Shown here piece after piece: positions 44,143-56,352 of a DNA stretch of 64,000 nt. The notes below the pieces were generated by a model. It was given only the letters and a program-made list of their open reading frames with translations, was not told the DNA's origin and made no database searches. Source of the stretch: Cadophora sp. MPI-SDFR-AT-0126 (taxonomy: Eukaryota; Ascomycota; Leotiomycetes; Helotiales; Ploettnerulaceae); contig JAGMVK010000001.1 in NCBI GenBank assembly GCA_020747065.1, positions 2,232,001-2,296,000 of the forward strand, written 5' to 3'. The stretch's first letter is position 1, and each line of letters starts with the position of its first letter. A program made the translations under genes and the position numbers.

Positions 44143-47100
44143 TTACCAGCCGCCGTCAAAAGTTGACGAAGAAGGTGGCAGCCCTCCTTGTGGTGGGGCA
44201 AAAGGACTCCTTGCGTTGCCGGGCAATGTATACCTGAACTCCCTATCTCTTGACCCGAATGGAGATAGCTCCCTATAGTCAGGCTGGAACCTGCGTCCCC
44301 GGTCCAGATACAATTCATCACGATATGTATAGTCCGTCGGGTAATAGTCTGGGATGGGCGCTCTGATGCTTGGGGATGGACGGTATCGTATATCTAGTTC
44401 ATGGCGAGGTTCCAAAGCTGGTTGTAATGGAGCACGCGAGCTTTGACCGAGGTCAGCAGGCTTTTCAGCAGTAGTCTCCACAACTTTTTGGGCCCATGAT
44501 GGATCTAGCCACGATGGTTGGCTCTGGGGCTGCGGCTGTGGCTGCGAGATTGGCGGCGGAGAATTTTGCCTCCCGACGTTGGCGATGGATCTGAACGCCG
44601 TTGAAGTTTCTATCTCTGCTGATGTTTTATCCTTTTTCGCTGTGTCGGAACCATAAAATGAATGAACTGATAAGGGACTTTGCCGTCTTTCATCTGAATT
44701 ATCAACCGCGTCGTCCACTGTGGTTTGCCGAGATCTGATCTTGGACTCTTCCGACGCCTCTCCAACAGGTAGCTTAACATCTAGGCCACCTCTAGCCTCT
44801 TTTTCTTTTTGCTTGGGTGATTGTCTATTGGAGGTCTCATCCACCCCACTTTGGTGATTTCTGACCCCCTTCGCTTGATCTTCATTGGCTTGCTGAGGTG
44901 TCCATTCGAGAAGCAGTTGCTGAACAATGTCATTATTTTCTCCGTCCTTTCCTTCACCTCGCGCGTCGCGTGTAGATCGTGGATCGTAAGGTCTGTTGTC
45001 ATAGTTTCGCGGATAGTTATCGATACCCGTCAACTGCGAGTATTCCGAACTTCTATTTTCAAACTGAGTTCCGCGACGAGCTATTATTTCTGCATCGGAG
45101 GCATATTCAGGCCTTTGGTGCTGAGCATAAGTCTGTCGTGACCGATTTATCGGCTCGAAGGGATCATAGGAATGGTCAGAGGCAGGATAACGACGAGTTA
45201 AGGGCATTGGACGCTCGTCATATTGTGCTCCTGGGCCATATTGTCCAGGTAGTTGGTGATCGGATCTAAATCGGCTTGGATTGTAACGATCCACGCGAGA
45301 TATCCCATCTACACCGCGATTTCGAGCGAGAATGTCTTGTCGAGTTGGATACTGATCCATGTATGAAGTCGGATACTGATCGGCCATGCCATCTTCTTTA
45401 CCAGCCTGATATGCTGAAGCGACAGGGTTAAAGGCTCCAGAACGAGATCGACCAGACTCGGAGAGAGAGCCATATCGCGACGGTCCTGGGGACAATGATC
45501 TATTTCTCGACCGGTGTCTCGAGTTTCTTCTGCCACTTGATCCCTTGCTACTCAGTCGCCGACTGTGAGATCTGCCAGATCTAGTCGTCCTAGATGCAGA
45601 GGAAGCTGAACTTGTGTAACTGCTTGAGTCTGTGTCGCTGTCTGTAGTGTCGCTAGAATCATCTTTCCGCACTTTCTTTTTCTTGTTCAAAACCGAACTA
45701 ATCGGTTTACTCATTGAAACGGTCTTCGACTTCGGCACTACGTGTATCCCGCCTTGGGATTGCGGCTGGTGTTGTTGCATTATCGAGACTGGCCCCTGTT
45801 GTGCGGGTTGCCTTGGAGGCTGTGGTGGTGGCAGTGGACCTTGCAATCGAGCAGCTTTCATTCTGTCCAGAATTTGGTACAAGGTAATAGGGTTAACTTC
45901 AGGGATAGGGGCTCGCTTAGCGAAGACCAAAATCACAATATCATCACGTGTCGCCTTCTTGCCCGGGCCTTTTCCATCCGTATCAGCTGTTTTAGTGTCA
46001 AGTTGTGCCAGAACCCAGTGGAAATTAGAATCCAGTTCTTGTGTCGCAAGTTCATCCAGTATAGTGGTAATCTGCCCTTGCTGATCTCGACTCAGTGCTG
46101 CCTTTTTCTCTGGTACTGGAGGAGAGCTTTCATGAAGCTTGTCCATTTGCGTGAGAATGTCCAGCTGGCTCAATCGTTCATGAGTTATCTGCGCTCTGTC
46201 CCACCCTGACTTAATTTCGTTCTCTTTGGCCGGAGCTCTGTGGATTGTGAATAGCTTAAAACTTGTAAGTTTCTTAAGGCACACGTCCTCAGTGAGCACA
46301 AGAGCAGGCGAAATGTCCTGGATTCTGATCGACTGCTGCGGGCGCGAAGAAACATTACCAGGCTGTGGGGCCCAAGGTCCCTGAGGAGGTCTGACTTGTG
46401 GTGGGTGAGGACCAAAAGGCATGGAGGGATTAAGAGGCGGTGCCTGTGGTGGCCGTGGGGGAGGCGGAGGGGGAGCAGCAGCCATGGGCCCAGGTGGAAC
46501 AGGTGGAGGAGGGGGAGGGGGAGCAAACGCCATAGACGAAGGGATCTGACGGCCGTGTTGGTCATTTTGACTTCGATACGTACTTTTGGCTGCTATAGGT
46601 ACCTCTGGGGCTGTTCCCAAGTGTTGGGGTACTACATGGCCATTGTTTCTCACTTGTGGAAGTGGCTGACTCGACTGCTGTATAGAAGGGCCAAGAGGAA
46701 TCCATGGAGAAGTTGTCGCGGCACTGAGATATCTTTTTCGACCACGATTCGAATTATCTCCTGTATACCGTTCGTCGTCGCTTATGAGGCTTCTGGACCG
46801 GCTTGCCAACGATGGAACTTCGGGAGGGAAGTCTCTGATTACCGCAAAATGTACGTAAGCTCCAGGCCTCCAGAACTGACCTCGATTCTCTCGAATCTTC
46901 TTGAGGTTCACGATCTTGCGATTACCAGCCGATTTGATATCCTTGATGATATCTTGTAGAGCGCTGAGGTCATCAGAATTCATGAATGCAAATGTCTTGT
47001 GCCATGGTTGCTCTGACGATTGAGACTCGATGCTTCGCATCATATCGTGAGTCAGCTTGAGAGTGCCTGAATGAGGGACTTGGTGGGCTTCGCCGTTTCT

Positions 47101-49309
47101 AATGAAATATGCACTGATGAATGGATCTGGCTGAGGTCTGTCAATATGAAAGAGTGTCTTCATACGCGACAGAAAACTCCTCGTTCTAGTACGATGGCCA
47201 GAGCTTTTCGTTGTTTGAGTGACACTGTCGTAGAAGCTTCGCTCGCTCGCAACGCTACTGGCTCTTTTTTCCATATTGATAATTTCAGAACTCCTTGAAA
47301 ATTCGTCGTGTATACTGGAGTCTTCTTGGTGTAGGGGCAATGGATTCCGTTCACTTGGCATTGATTTAGTTCCGTTGTGCTGCCCATTCTGACCATGTAC
47401 TTGGGTCTCAATGTCCTGTGTGTCACTTTGATAGTGAGTTGACCTGTCCACAGCTGTTTCAGATGCTTGCTCGCTACGCTCACTGAGCCAGATGAATTCC
47501 CTGTTCGGATTGCTGGTGGTGGTTGGCGTGTGCTCGATAATTTTTGGGATAGCAATGGCTGGAGCTTTTGTCGATGGAGTGCCATTTTCTGATCCCTGCG
47601 GTCGATCCCCATTGCGGCGTAATTTAACGGTATTTCCGACATGTTCCGGAATGATGATGTTCTTCAAGTTGGTTAGTACGGATTCGGCTTCAGAAGAAAT
47701 CGTAACAACTCACCGAAGTGGTTGGCTGGTCAGCTGATGGCACTGTTGGGGTATGTTGGGACACCACTTGAGTAGACTCTGAGCTTGAGGCAGCAATGAC
47801 CTCTGTCTCCCTAACAATTGAGTGCTCATCCTTCGATAGAAATGTCGTGCCTGCTCGTACGAGATCTGGTTCGCTTGTAGCTTGAGCTTCCTCAGCTTTG
47901 TGAGCCAGTCTCGTGTTGTCCGGAACTGGTCCCGAAAGATTCTGTTTAGAGCCTGATGCACCAGGACCTTGCTGGAGAGGATCTAGGTCCTTGTTAGTTC
48001 CGACTTTGAGAGCTTGTGTCCAGAGTTTATGATCATGCTCAGCCGGAGAGCGGTAGGCTTAAATTTCGGACCTGGTTTGATACTCACTTGACGAGTGTGC
48101 CGGCGTAGTCTCATCGGCAGGGTGAGAGACCGGATCATCTGTTGAGTTCTATGTTGAGTCAGCATTGTTGTTGAAGGTTCAAGGATGCTTCAAATAATTT
48201 GAACAAGGAAGGTGCGCCAACCGTTGCTGGTGAAGAGTGGTCATTGGTCATTGGCTCCTCTTTACTTGAAGCGGGGAGAGTTTCAACCTGCATTCTCTCT
48301 TTTCCTTTTCCCTTTTTGCTCGAATTATGTTTCAGCCCAGAGAGTCCATTGACATGTTCAGAACCAAATATATCCCGCGGATCATTACCAGGGTGAGACA
48401 GAGACCCATGTGAATTAATTGTAATGTGGGAGGTGCCAGCACGGGCTGGGCTGAGTTGACGCCGCCGTGGGGATAAACTGAGCCTTCGGAAAGGGTCCGC
48501 TCGCGACATGAAAGGGTGCAAATTATCGCGCGCTGGGACTGGACTCTCAAGTCTTCGTCTCTCAAAACCGGTCAACTGTTCATTGGCGACGGACGACCGC
48601 CGTTGTCCAATCTGAGAAAGATCTGCTTGTTGCGCCATCCTCTGTATGCGAGAGTACATGTCGAGCAGAAATCTAAAGTCTTGTTCCCTCTGGTTTCTAA
48701 TTCAATTGGTAAGACATTACATGAGAATTGTTTGAGGACTTACGGTCTCCTGCGATGGACACCTAAGGATATCACCTGGAACATCAACACCAGATTCGTT
48801 TGTAATAACTGTAGCTGACTGTTGTACTGATCCAGTTTAGGAGTGATGTATGGCCACCGGAGGCGTCCCCAAGTAGAAAGCTTCGTCAGGTCTGGGTCCG
48901 GAACCACCGGTTGACGTTGCTCTTTGCACAGTTCGGCGTTGAAAAGCTTCAGTCTCTCAATCAATGTACTTTCAAATTTTGCACCGGACTTGCTCGTGAT
49001 TGCAGCCTCAATTCTCCAGAATATGATCAAGCACTTGTCAGCTGTGCTTTTGACGTCTGTTATCGCCTTTTCCGAGAACAAAGTGGCCTGTCCTCTTTCT
49101 TCCAGGTGCTGACACTCTTCTGCTAAGAAGACGTGGACTGACTCAAGCGCACAGGTTGTCGCGTCGATTCCGTTGAGGATGGTGTCGAGGCTCTCTTTCG
49201 CTGCCAATGCTTGGGTTGTGAATCGGTACAGCACCTGCGAGAGCTGAAGGCCAAAACTGGCTATTCCTACAACCGAGCCAGCTGCACCAAGAGCACTTAT
49301 GGGTTCCAT
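44143..49309 (-). CDS. Large disordered protein with STAND-type (Fungal_N-like) helical N-terminus
   Basis: Five exons: 48744-49309, 48222-48696, 48088-48148, 47714-47982 and 44143-47661. Phases agree and give 1629 residues; the second donor (GTTGGC) is the weakest site. The first 190 residues begin MEPISALGAAGSVVGIASFG and continue with amphipathic helices, typical of the N-terminal domain placed before NACHT or other effector domains in fungal STAND/NLR-like proteins. No NACHT, ankyrin or WD repeats follow. Instead the chain is mostly disordered: Ser/Thr/Gln-rich parts, a region near exon 5's start with fold-like content (HKTFAFMNSDDLSALQDIIK), a proline block (AFAPPPPPPPVPPGP), an RS-like block (RRNSRHRSRNRSLSPGPSR) and a Tyr/Arg/Pro-rich tail. 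Several fungal proteins of this layout are annotated only as hypothetical. Function unknown; scaffold or signalling role is a guess. Confidence 0.8.
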
Positions 49310-50525
49310 CGAGGTCGAAGAAGGATCTCCATTGAAGCTTTAGTTGAGGGATGGAGAATCAGATTGAAAGACGGCAGCCCGATGACGATAAGGAAGAAAA
49401 TCGCAAGGCTGGAGATATTCAGGCCAGGCCTGCGAGGTTGAGTGCGGTGGTAATCTCAAAAGAGAGTGGCTTGAAACCCTTGCTCAATCCCAGAGCTCAG
49501 CTGAATCGAAGTTACATTCGAGCCTTTCACAAATAATCGCTTGGGACGGAGGTATGAAAGCTACAACATTGCGGTGGCCTCGACATGCTGCAAATCGCAG
49601 CACCACGTCGGTTTCTGGAGGTGATCCGAACAAAGTGAGGAAACAATCGCATAGTGACGACAGGGCCGATTATTATGGCATAGTTGAAGTGAGTACACAG
49701 AGTGCTTGACTAAAATGACATCTGTTGGAATCGTGCGAAATGGCGTGGCTTCCGCATCATGCAAGGCTCTGCCTCGACATCCAATCATCCAAAGTGGCGT
49801 AGAAATTACGGTATTCGATATCAGCAGGCAGTGTCGGATAGACGCCCATGAGGGAGCCTGACGCGCCTGCATGTATGCTGATTAAACCAACGCTCCTTTG
49901 CAAAGATGGTGTATCGATGGGAAATAAAAATGCCGCACGCCAAGGCCAGTCATTGGTCCACAGAAGGCATTGTTTTGAGCAGGCCTCGTAAGCGAAAGTA
50001 TTGTATACTGCAGTATTTGAGATCGTATCTTGAAAACCATAGACTTAGGAACACCACCAATCCCGGGTATTGTCGATTGACGATAAAAGATTACACAGCC
50101 AGCTGCTTCTCCTTCAGCTTCAAAAAAGCTGATTTAAATGCTTTTTGATGGTTTCTATGATATAATAATGGTCGTATATCGCTAGTTTGGCTTGTCTCTT
50201 GTCCTCCCAGATCTAGAAACAGCGGCCTACTTCGAAAGCGTCGTTCGGCCATAACCATACGACATAAGCAGATAATCAACATATCTCCAACATGAAAGAG
50301 AATCTAGAGGAAAGTCCTGATAAAGTATCAATATAAATTAAATAGAGGACAGCCAAATGTAGGAGTTCGTTTTACTGATGATCGTGACGTCACAACATGA
50401 CGACGTGATGATACTAACAATCAATACCAGAAATCCAACTATAAACAACCTCTCAATTAACGAACTACCAGCAACTTTCTTCGGTCAAACCATAACCAAA
50501 AATTCAACCCAGCAAGAACGGCACA
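49310..50525. other. Intergenic region, divergent promoter
   Basis: No gene seen. A perfect CRE is at 50385-50392. The last 70 bases are an A/C-rich leader for the SRPBCC gene. Confidence 0.5.
50384..50393. promoter_or_regulatory. Extended CRE palindrome GTGACGTCAC
   Basis: Perfect 10-base palindrome containing TGACGTCA, 133 bases upstream of the SRPBCC start codon. Binding by an ATF/CREB-type bZIP is inferred. Confidence 0.5.
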
Positions 50526-51155
50526 ATGTCAACACAATCGGCCATCCACTGGCCCGCCGAGTTCCTACCAGGAACAACCGACAACTTCGTCAGCAACGAA
50601 GTAATCGCCTCCTCCCTCTCCGCCTCTCAAATCTGGTCACTTCTAGCCGACATCTCAAAATGGAGCAGCTACTACAACAACGTCTCATCCATCACGCCTC
50701 CCTCGTCAGGTCCTCACCTCAAAAAGGGCGATACTTTCAAATTCTCCACTTTCGGATTCCCGGTTCTTACATGCATCGTCGAGGAAAGCACTTCTCCAGA
50801 GACTGGAAAGGCCGGGAGAATCGCATGGAGCGCCAAACTCGAAGCTGGTGAGGATAGCGTGAGTGTGTATCACGCATGGCTAGTTGAGGATCTGGAGGGA
50901 GGCAGACTTCGGATTCTGACGCAGGAGAGTCAGAATGGGAAGCCGGCCAAGGAGTTGGCGGGTTTGAAGCCGAACAAGATGTTATTGGGACATCAGGATT
51001 GGTGTGAGGGGTTGGTAAGGGCGGCGAGAGGAGAGGAGATGGGGAGTGGGGAGCAGACGAATCTGAAGGCTGCGGGGATGGGGAGTTATGGGCGGGATTT
51101 GCGAGGAGTTTTGGAAAGGAGGAAAGGGAGACTTGAAACAGGTTTTTGGGGGTGA
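50526..51155 (+). CDS. SRPBCC (START/polyketide-cyclase-like) domain protein
   Basis: 209 residues, single exon. The N-terminal 150 residues fit the SRPBCC helix-grip fold: first strand VSNEVIASSLSASQIWSLLAD with the following Trp-containing helix (ISKWSSYYNNVSSITPP), strands with DTFKFSTFGFPVLTCIVEES, a central turn, AWSAKLEAGEDSVSVYHAWL, then a long C-terminal helix. These proteins bind hydrophobic ligands; many fungal members are uncharacterised. No catalytic residues can be named. The C-terminus is Arg/Gly-rich. It is convergent with the RNA-processing gene, 247 bases apart. ATG context GGCACAATGT. Confidence 0.8.
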   Translation: MSTQSAIHWPAEFLPGTTDNFVSNEVIASSLSASQIWSLLADISKWSSYYNNVSSITPPSSGPHLKKGDTFKFSTFGFPVLTCIVEESTSPETGKAGRIAWSAKLEAGEDSVSVYHAWLVEDLEGGRLRILTQESQNGKPAKELAGLKPNKMLLGHQDWCEGLVRAARGEEMGSGEQTNLKAAGMGSYGRDLRGVLERRKGRLETGFWG

Positions 51156-51402
51156 GAGGTGAAGTTGTGAAGACATTCTCGACACTGTGTTTTTATAATG
51201 TTTAGATGTACAGCGGGATCCTTGTCTAGGTCACCCCTTTTCTCTCGCATAATATGTTCTCGCTTGTATGGAAGGACTTCGACGAATCCCTATGTAGCTC
51301 GTCAAATGTCGATCAGGTGGTATTCAGTGAGCTTCATACTACTGAGAGTTTGTTTTTCTCTGATCTTCTTCCGTAAGTTCTATGCTCAATCATCCATATC
51401 TC

Positions 51403-54400
51403 TCAGCCAGCTCTAACCCCACTCCCAAAGATACAGTCAATCTTCCTCCTCCGATCCCAGACAATCGCACCCCTCGTCCTCTCATCCACATCCTCAGCCT
51501 CATACCCTTCCTCACGATCTCCGATCTCCCCTCCCTCACCAATCTCTCCAGTATCTCCCGCTCCATGCTTCAACCTAATCCACACAACCCTATGCAACGG
51601 AATGAACTCCTCATCCGTACTCTCAATCTTCCACCTCCCCAACTCCATTTCCTTAACACCGACGAAGCGATCTTCGTATCCAATCAGGTAGTTGTCGATA
51701 TCGAGATCTGGATCCCATTTGATGCGAGCGATGATCTCGTGGGCTGGACGCAGAGGTGTAAGTTTGTGTTTGGATTGTTTGCTGGGCTTGCTGGTGGATA
51801 GGTTGGTTGAGGAGGAAGTGTTGTGAATGGCTACCGAGGATCTGGGTACTGACGGAAGCATCTCCAAATCTGGCTCCTCAGGTGAAGATGTATGCTGGTT
51901 AGGTACTGCAACGAGTTGTCTCGGCACACCCCAATCCCTCCGATCAATCTTCAAACCCATCCCCAGCACCTCCTTGCTCCTCACAACATCAACACTAACC
52001 CAAACATTGTTCCTCCCCTCCATAAATTCCCTCGCTTCCAAGACACCTCGCTCAAATTCCCTGGCAGTAGTCATCAACTTCCCTTCCATCAGTCTTTTAC
52101 CATCTTTGTCCATGCCCTCACGTGCAGAAACGCCAATAAGGTAGTAGCCCTTGAATTGGCCTTCTTCTGCATCCGGCTCCACTTCTTTGCCTTTTCCTTT
52201 GCCTCTGCCTTTGCCCTCATTTTCTGATGTAAGATCAGGCACGAACAACCTCGACGGCCACACCCTCCCTTCCAGCCCCGTCATCCGTCCCAAACTCACA
52301 AAAAGCCTAGGGAATCGACTTTCCAGCGCACCAATCATCTCTCTGACCTTCTTCTCTGCAATTCCACCCTTCCCATTTCCATTCCTACTCCCCTCACTGA
52401 TACCCCAAACATCAATGCCGAGCCTCATAAACGCGCCACTTCCCTTCAGGAAATCCAACAAGCCATCGTCAGCTGTTTGTAAACACCAGGTCCAGTCGCC
52501 AGCCGCAAGATACTCAGCTGCAAGCTTGAATTGGCAGGACAATGCGTGGCCTGAGAGTTTCGTACATGATGATGCGACGTTGGGTCGGGCAGTGGGCATG
52601 TGGATTGCTGGAATGAAAATTGCATCGCGGGCTGATCTTGAGGGAACTTTGCTCTGCTGCTTCTCTTCGAGAAGAGGATCAATCACGGTGGATGTGGACC
52701 ATTTGAATGAGGCGTAATAGGTGAAGAACGTGCGAATTATGGTCGCCGCTGAGATGGGTGGAACTGTGATGTCACCGCTTTCATTTTGATTATTTGCAGA
52801 CGGAGGGTTCGTGGAGAGGTAGATTAATTTCACCACTCGGTTGAGCATCAATTGTAAATGTATACCGCCTAGGTACCCAAATTTTGCGGAGTATAGACCG
52901 CGATTCTTGAGGTAGAGTGACACATACTGATGTGCCAGCCGGTAAGACGGGAGATATGGGATTGTGTTGAGGAGGTAGGCGGAGTCGCGGTAAGTGTTGA
53001 GAGGTCGGATTGAAGAGGGTGAGAGCGTGGAAATCAGATCTATGTCGAACACTAGGTCTTGGAGTTTTGGTGACGGCATGGTGCTGTGATATCTGGAGTA
53101 TTCATGATCAGCTCGCTTATTTTTGACATTGTTTTGTTCTGAAAAGGAAAGCGAATGTTCAAGAAAGAAAAAGGGGAATGAGGAATCACAACATACTCCT
53201 TGACCAGTTCTTCCGCCTGACAATACTGTAAATCAAACTTGATTCCCAACACACAAACCTCCACAATCGAAACCAGCGAATTCACAAAATGCACTCCCTT
53301 GAAGCTTCCCCCAATAGCATCCAATTTCCCTAGCTCTCTCCCCGCAAAATCGAAGAACTTCGCAGGACTGACACAGCCAATAGCGAGGACATCGACATCT
53401 GAATCAGAGAAATACGTGCCCATGAGATAGCTACCGAGTGGAGCTAGGATGAGGTTTTCGAGTCCAGTTCCACGGGAAAGTGTTGACTGGAGTAATTCGA
53501 TAGCCATTTCGCGCTGTGCGATATCGTTCGCTGTGGGTAAGAATGGGGCGAGTAGAGTACTGATATCAGTGTCGTCTTCGATGACTGTAATCCTGCTGCC
53601 AAAATTTCCAAGTTTGCCACTCAAACCCATTTTGGATTCCTTCTCAAAAGTCCCATGTCCACGATTCGATTTTGCATCGTTGATCCGCAGCAAAGCACGA
53701 ACACCATAATGATCACTGCCAACTCGCCCCTCGTTGTCCGCAAGTCCGAAAATTTCGAACCCATCCCTCTCGGCTGAGATACTTCCACCCTTCAGGTACA
53801 ACACACGATCGTACCGCTGCGGACTCCGGTCGATAGGCGGATTCAACTGCGCGGCTATAGGGTTCGTACTCCGATCGAATGTAGCGCCTTGTTCCCCCTC
53901 AAATATCTCGTTGCCATCGTGGCCGAACATACCGCCATCGCACTCAGTTTCTCCCTCGTCCTCATCTCCAAGTCCATCTCCAGGGTTTGGCTCAGATGCA
54001 AGGAATGCATCTTCCCACACGTTGAGATTAACAACATTCTTCACAGCTTCTGCAGTCTCCTTCGTGATAAGTCCCCGTGAAAGAGCTGTTTTGATCGTCT
54101 GGTTCGAGGTTGTGAGATTGAAATCTCCCGCAATAGCAACCTCGCTTTCCCTGGCCTCTTCCAACTCAACGCCTTTCTTGCTTCTCGAAATGAGAAAATC
54201 ACTGAGAACTTCCATTTGCTGTATCTTCGACTTGACGGCTTTATCTGTTAGGCCGCTCGTGAGATGTACATTAGCGACTGATAGCTTCTTCGTCCCCTTC
54301 CCAGAGAGAAAGTCAAATTTGGCGACGAGCGCTGATTTGTGCCGTTCTGCAAACTGCACAACGGTCGATGTGAAAGGATGCGAAGCGAGAGTAACAAGAT

Positions 54401-55394
54401 TCCTAGCGCTGGGCATGAGTGAGGAGGGCGTGTGTGTGGCGTACCGATAAGTCTTCCGGATATATGGGGAAGCAAGGATAAATGGGAGGGACTCGTCGTT
54501 GACTTCTTGGAGACAAAGGATTTGGAGGGAAGATAGAGGAGGTTGCGCTGGCGAGGAGAGAGATGTGATGATAAGTGGTAGACGGGTGTTGAAGGGAGGA
54601 GCGGTGGGCTCGGCCATTATGTTGTAGGTTGATATTGAGATTGTGCTTGGGACTTCTTGCTTCGCTTTGAGAGCTTGAGAGGCTGGCAAGACGCGAGACC
54701 ATGTCTCGTCGTCGCTTTTGTTGTGGTCGCTGAAAGCAAAGCAAGGCGTCCACCTCGTATCCTCGGACGTCCTTTCTTCCTCTCTATCTCCTTCAAATTC
54801 ATCCACTGCCTCACAATCACCAAATCGCAGCTCCTCACAGACCGTCATCCTCCCATCCAGCTCCCTCTTCAACACTACCAAGCCCTTCGACTCCCACTCC
54901 AGTCCCACCACTTTCCTAGTCTGTTCCACTAACCTCTCCACCGCACTGCCCCCAATCGCCGCTTGACCAACACCCAGATGCGGTCTCCAAACCCCCTCTC
55001 TCGTCCCCTCACCCTCCCTCAAACCCAAGACCCCCTCCAATGACCCCCTCAATTCTTTCAATCCTCTTTCACACTCTCCTCCCTCTCTCGGTCTCAAGTA
55101 CACCGTTGCGTTTTTCCTGTGTTTGAAAACGCCTACATCATCAAGTGTTACTTTGAGGGTGTGGTATGGCAAGGAGGACAGTGCTGTTTGCAAGAGGGGA
55201 ATTGCGGAAGGTAGAGATGAGAGGGGTAGCAAGGGATAGAGGAGGTTGATGTGCGGGGGCCAAGTATGTGCGGTCCGGTCATGCAGGTTGCGGAGTGTAT
55301 CGAGTTCGCTTGAGATATGTGGGGGAAGGAGGAGCGCGAGGGCGGTAGTGGTGGATGTGAGTGAGAATTTTTGGGGTTGGGAAGGAGAAGCCAT
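51403..55394 (-). CDS. Four-domain RNA-end-processing protein: 2H + EEP + nucleotidyltransferase + MJ1316
   Basis: Two exons, 53197-55394 and 51403-53092 (intron of 104 nt, donor GTATGT, acceptor CTCCAG), 1295 residues. Domains in order: (1) residues about 1-195, 2H phosphoesterase/LigT-like fold with WPPHINLLYP (H48) and WRPHLGVGQ (H139); the classical HxT/S motifs read HIN and HLG, so catalysis may be altered. (2) about 250-572, endonuclease/exonuclease/phosphatase fold: YNIM, LQEVND (E297), NVHLT (H377), AGDFN (D424), SDHYG (H562), all key residues present. (3) about 600-950, poly(A)-polymerase-type nucleotidyltransferase: LGSYLMG with SDVDV aspartates near 666 and 668 and a third Asp near 721, then a helical PAP substrate-binding region. 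(4) the last 130 residues, MJ1316 (DUF504): RIKWDPDLDIDNYLIGYEDRF, PLHRVVWIRLKHG, VWDRRRKIDCIFGSG. MJ1316 is proposed to recognise RNA cyclic-phosphate ends. Role in RNA repair is inferred from the combination. Confidence 0.88.
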
Positions 55395-56352
55395 GATATG
55401 TTGACAATCGTAAATGTCCGGTAATTCTTGTCTTTATTCTTGATATGTGTATTTCACGGGTACTTGGTAACCGCCGTATTCCCTGATTGATTCAAAGAAT
55501 TAAAGTCGACTTTGACTTCGAGCTCTTGGGAAATACTGCCAGAATTGACTTGCTCAAACAAATAAACAGAAAAATGAAAACCATAAAATACATTCTCTGA
55601 ATAGTTCATCATAAACCAGATATCGCCTTGTACTTATTCTAGAGAGACCCTGGGGCATTGTGGCTTGATCTGCGGTCAATACGAGGCGAAGTATGCATGT
55701 GTGCAGGCATGTTTGTGGGGATGAGGCGGAGTAAGTCCAAACATCTCGCTTCTCCCCGAATGAGTCAGGAAGTCAGTCAGTCACTTGAAAGACTCATATG
55801 TTTATGAACGGCACATTGTCTACGTTTAAGCAGATTAATTACTTTAATCTCTGAAGCTGGATGAGAAATACAAGCGTGATGCCCAAAGCGACATTAAATG
55901 AAAGATGCATGCTACTTGGCTGACATTGCAGGACTGAAATGATTCAAAATTTTAGCGAGCCGAAGTTTGATTTAAACATCACTTCATACTTACAGCATGT
56001 ACTCCAATACCAGAAAAGTCCATGACTGCAAACTACACAGCCGATGATATCAGCAAATCCCCATCTCATTTTAAACAATAATATACAACAGCCCCTCTGG
56101 CCTTCTCTATTTCTGTCTGTCTGCCGATTTATATATATGTCTGGACCATCCCAACATGCCGACCGATCCATGATCCACGATCCATTTTTGTAAATGCCCA
56201 ACCTATACCTTCCTTTCTTTCATCTTTCCTACAAGTGTGTTTTTGTTTTCTTCATTTACAAAAAAAAAAAAAAAGAAAGGTGAAAATAAGGAAAAAGTAA
56301 AGAAAGGTTGGAAATTATACATCCCATACATCGATCAATCACTACACTAAAT
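55395..56352. other. Intergenic region
   Basis: No gene seen. It contains a 15-base A run at 56260-56274, close to the 3' end of the PMR1-type gene. Confidence 0.5.
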
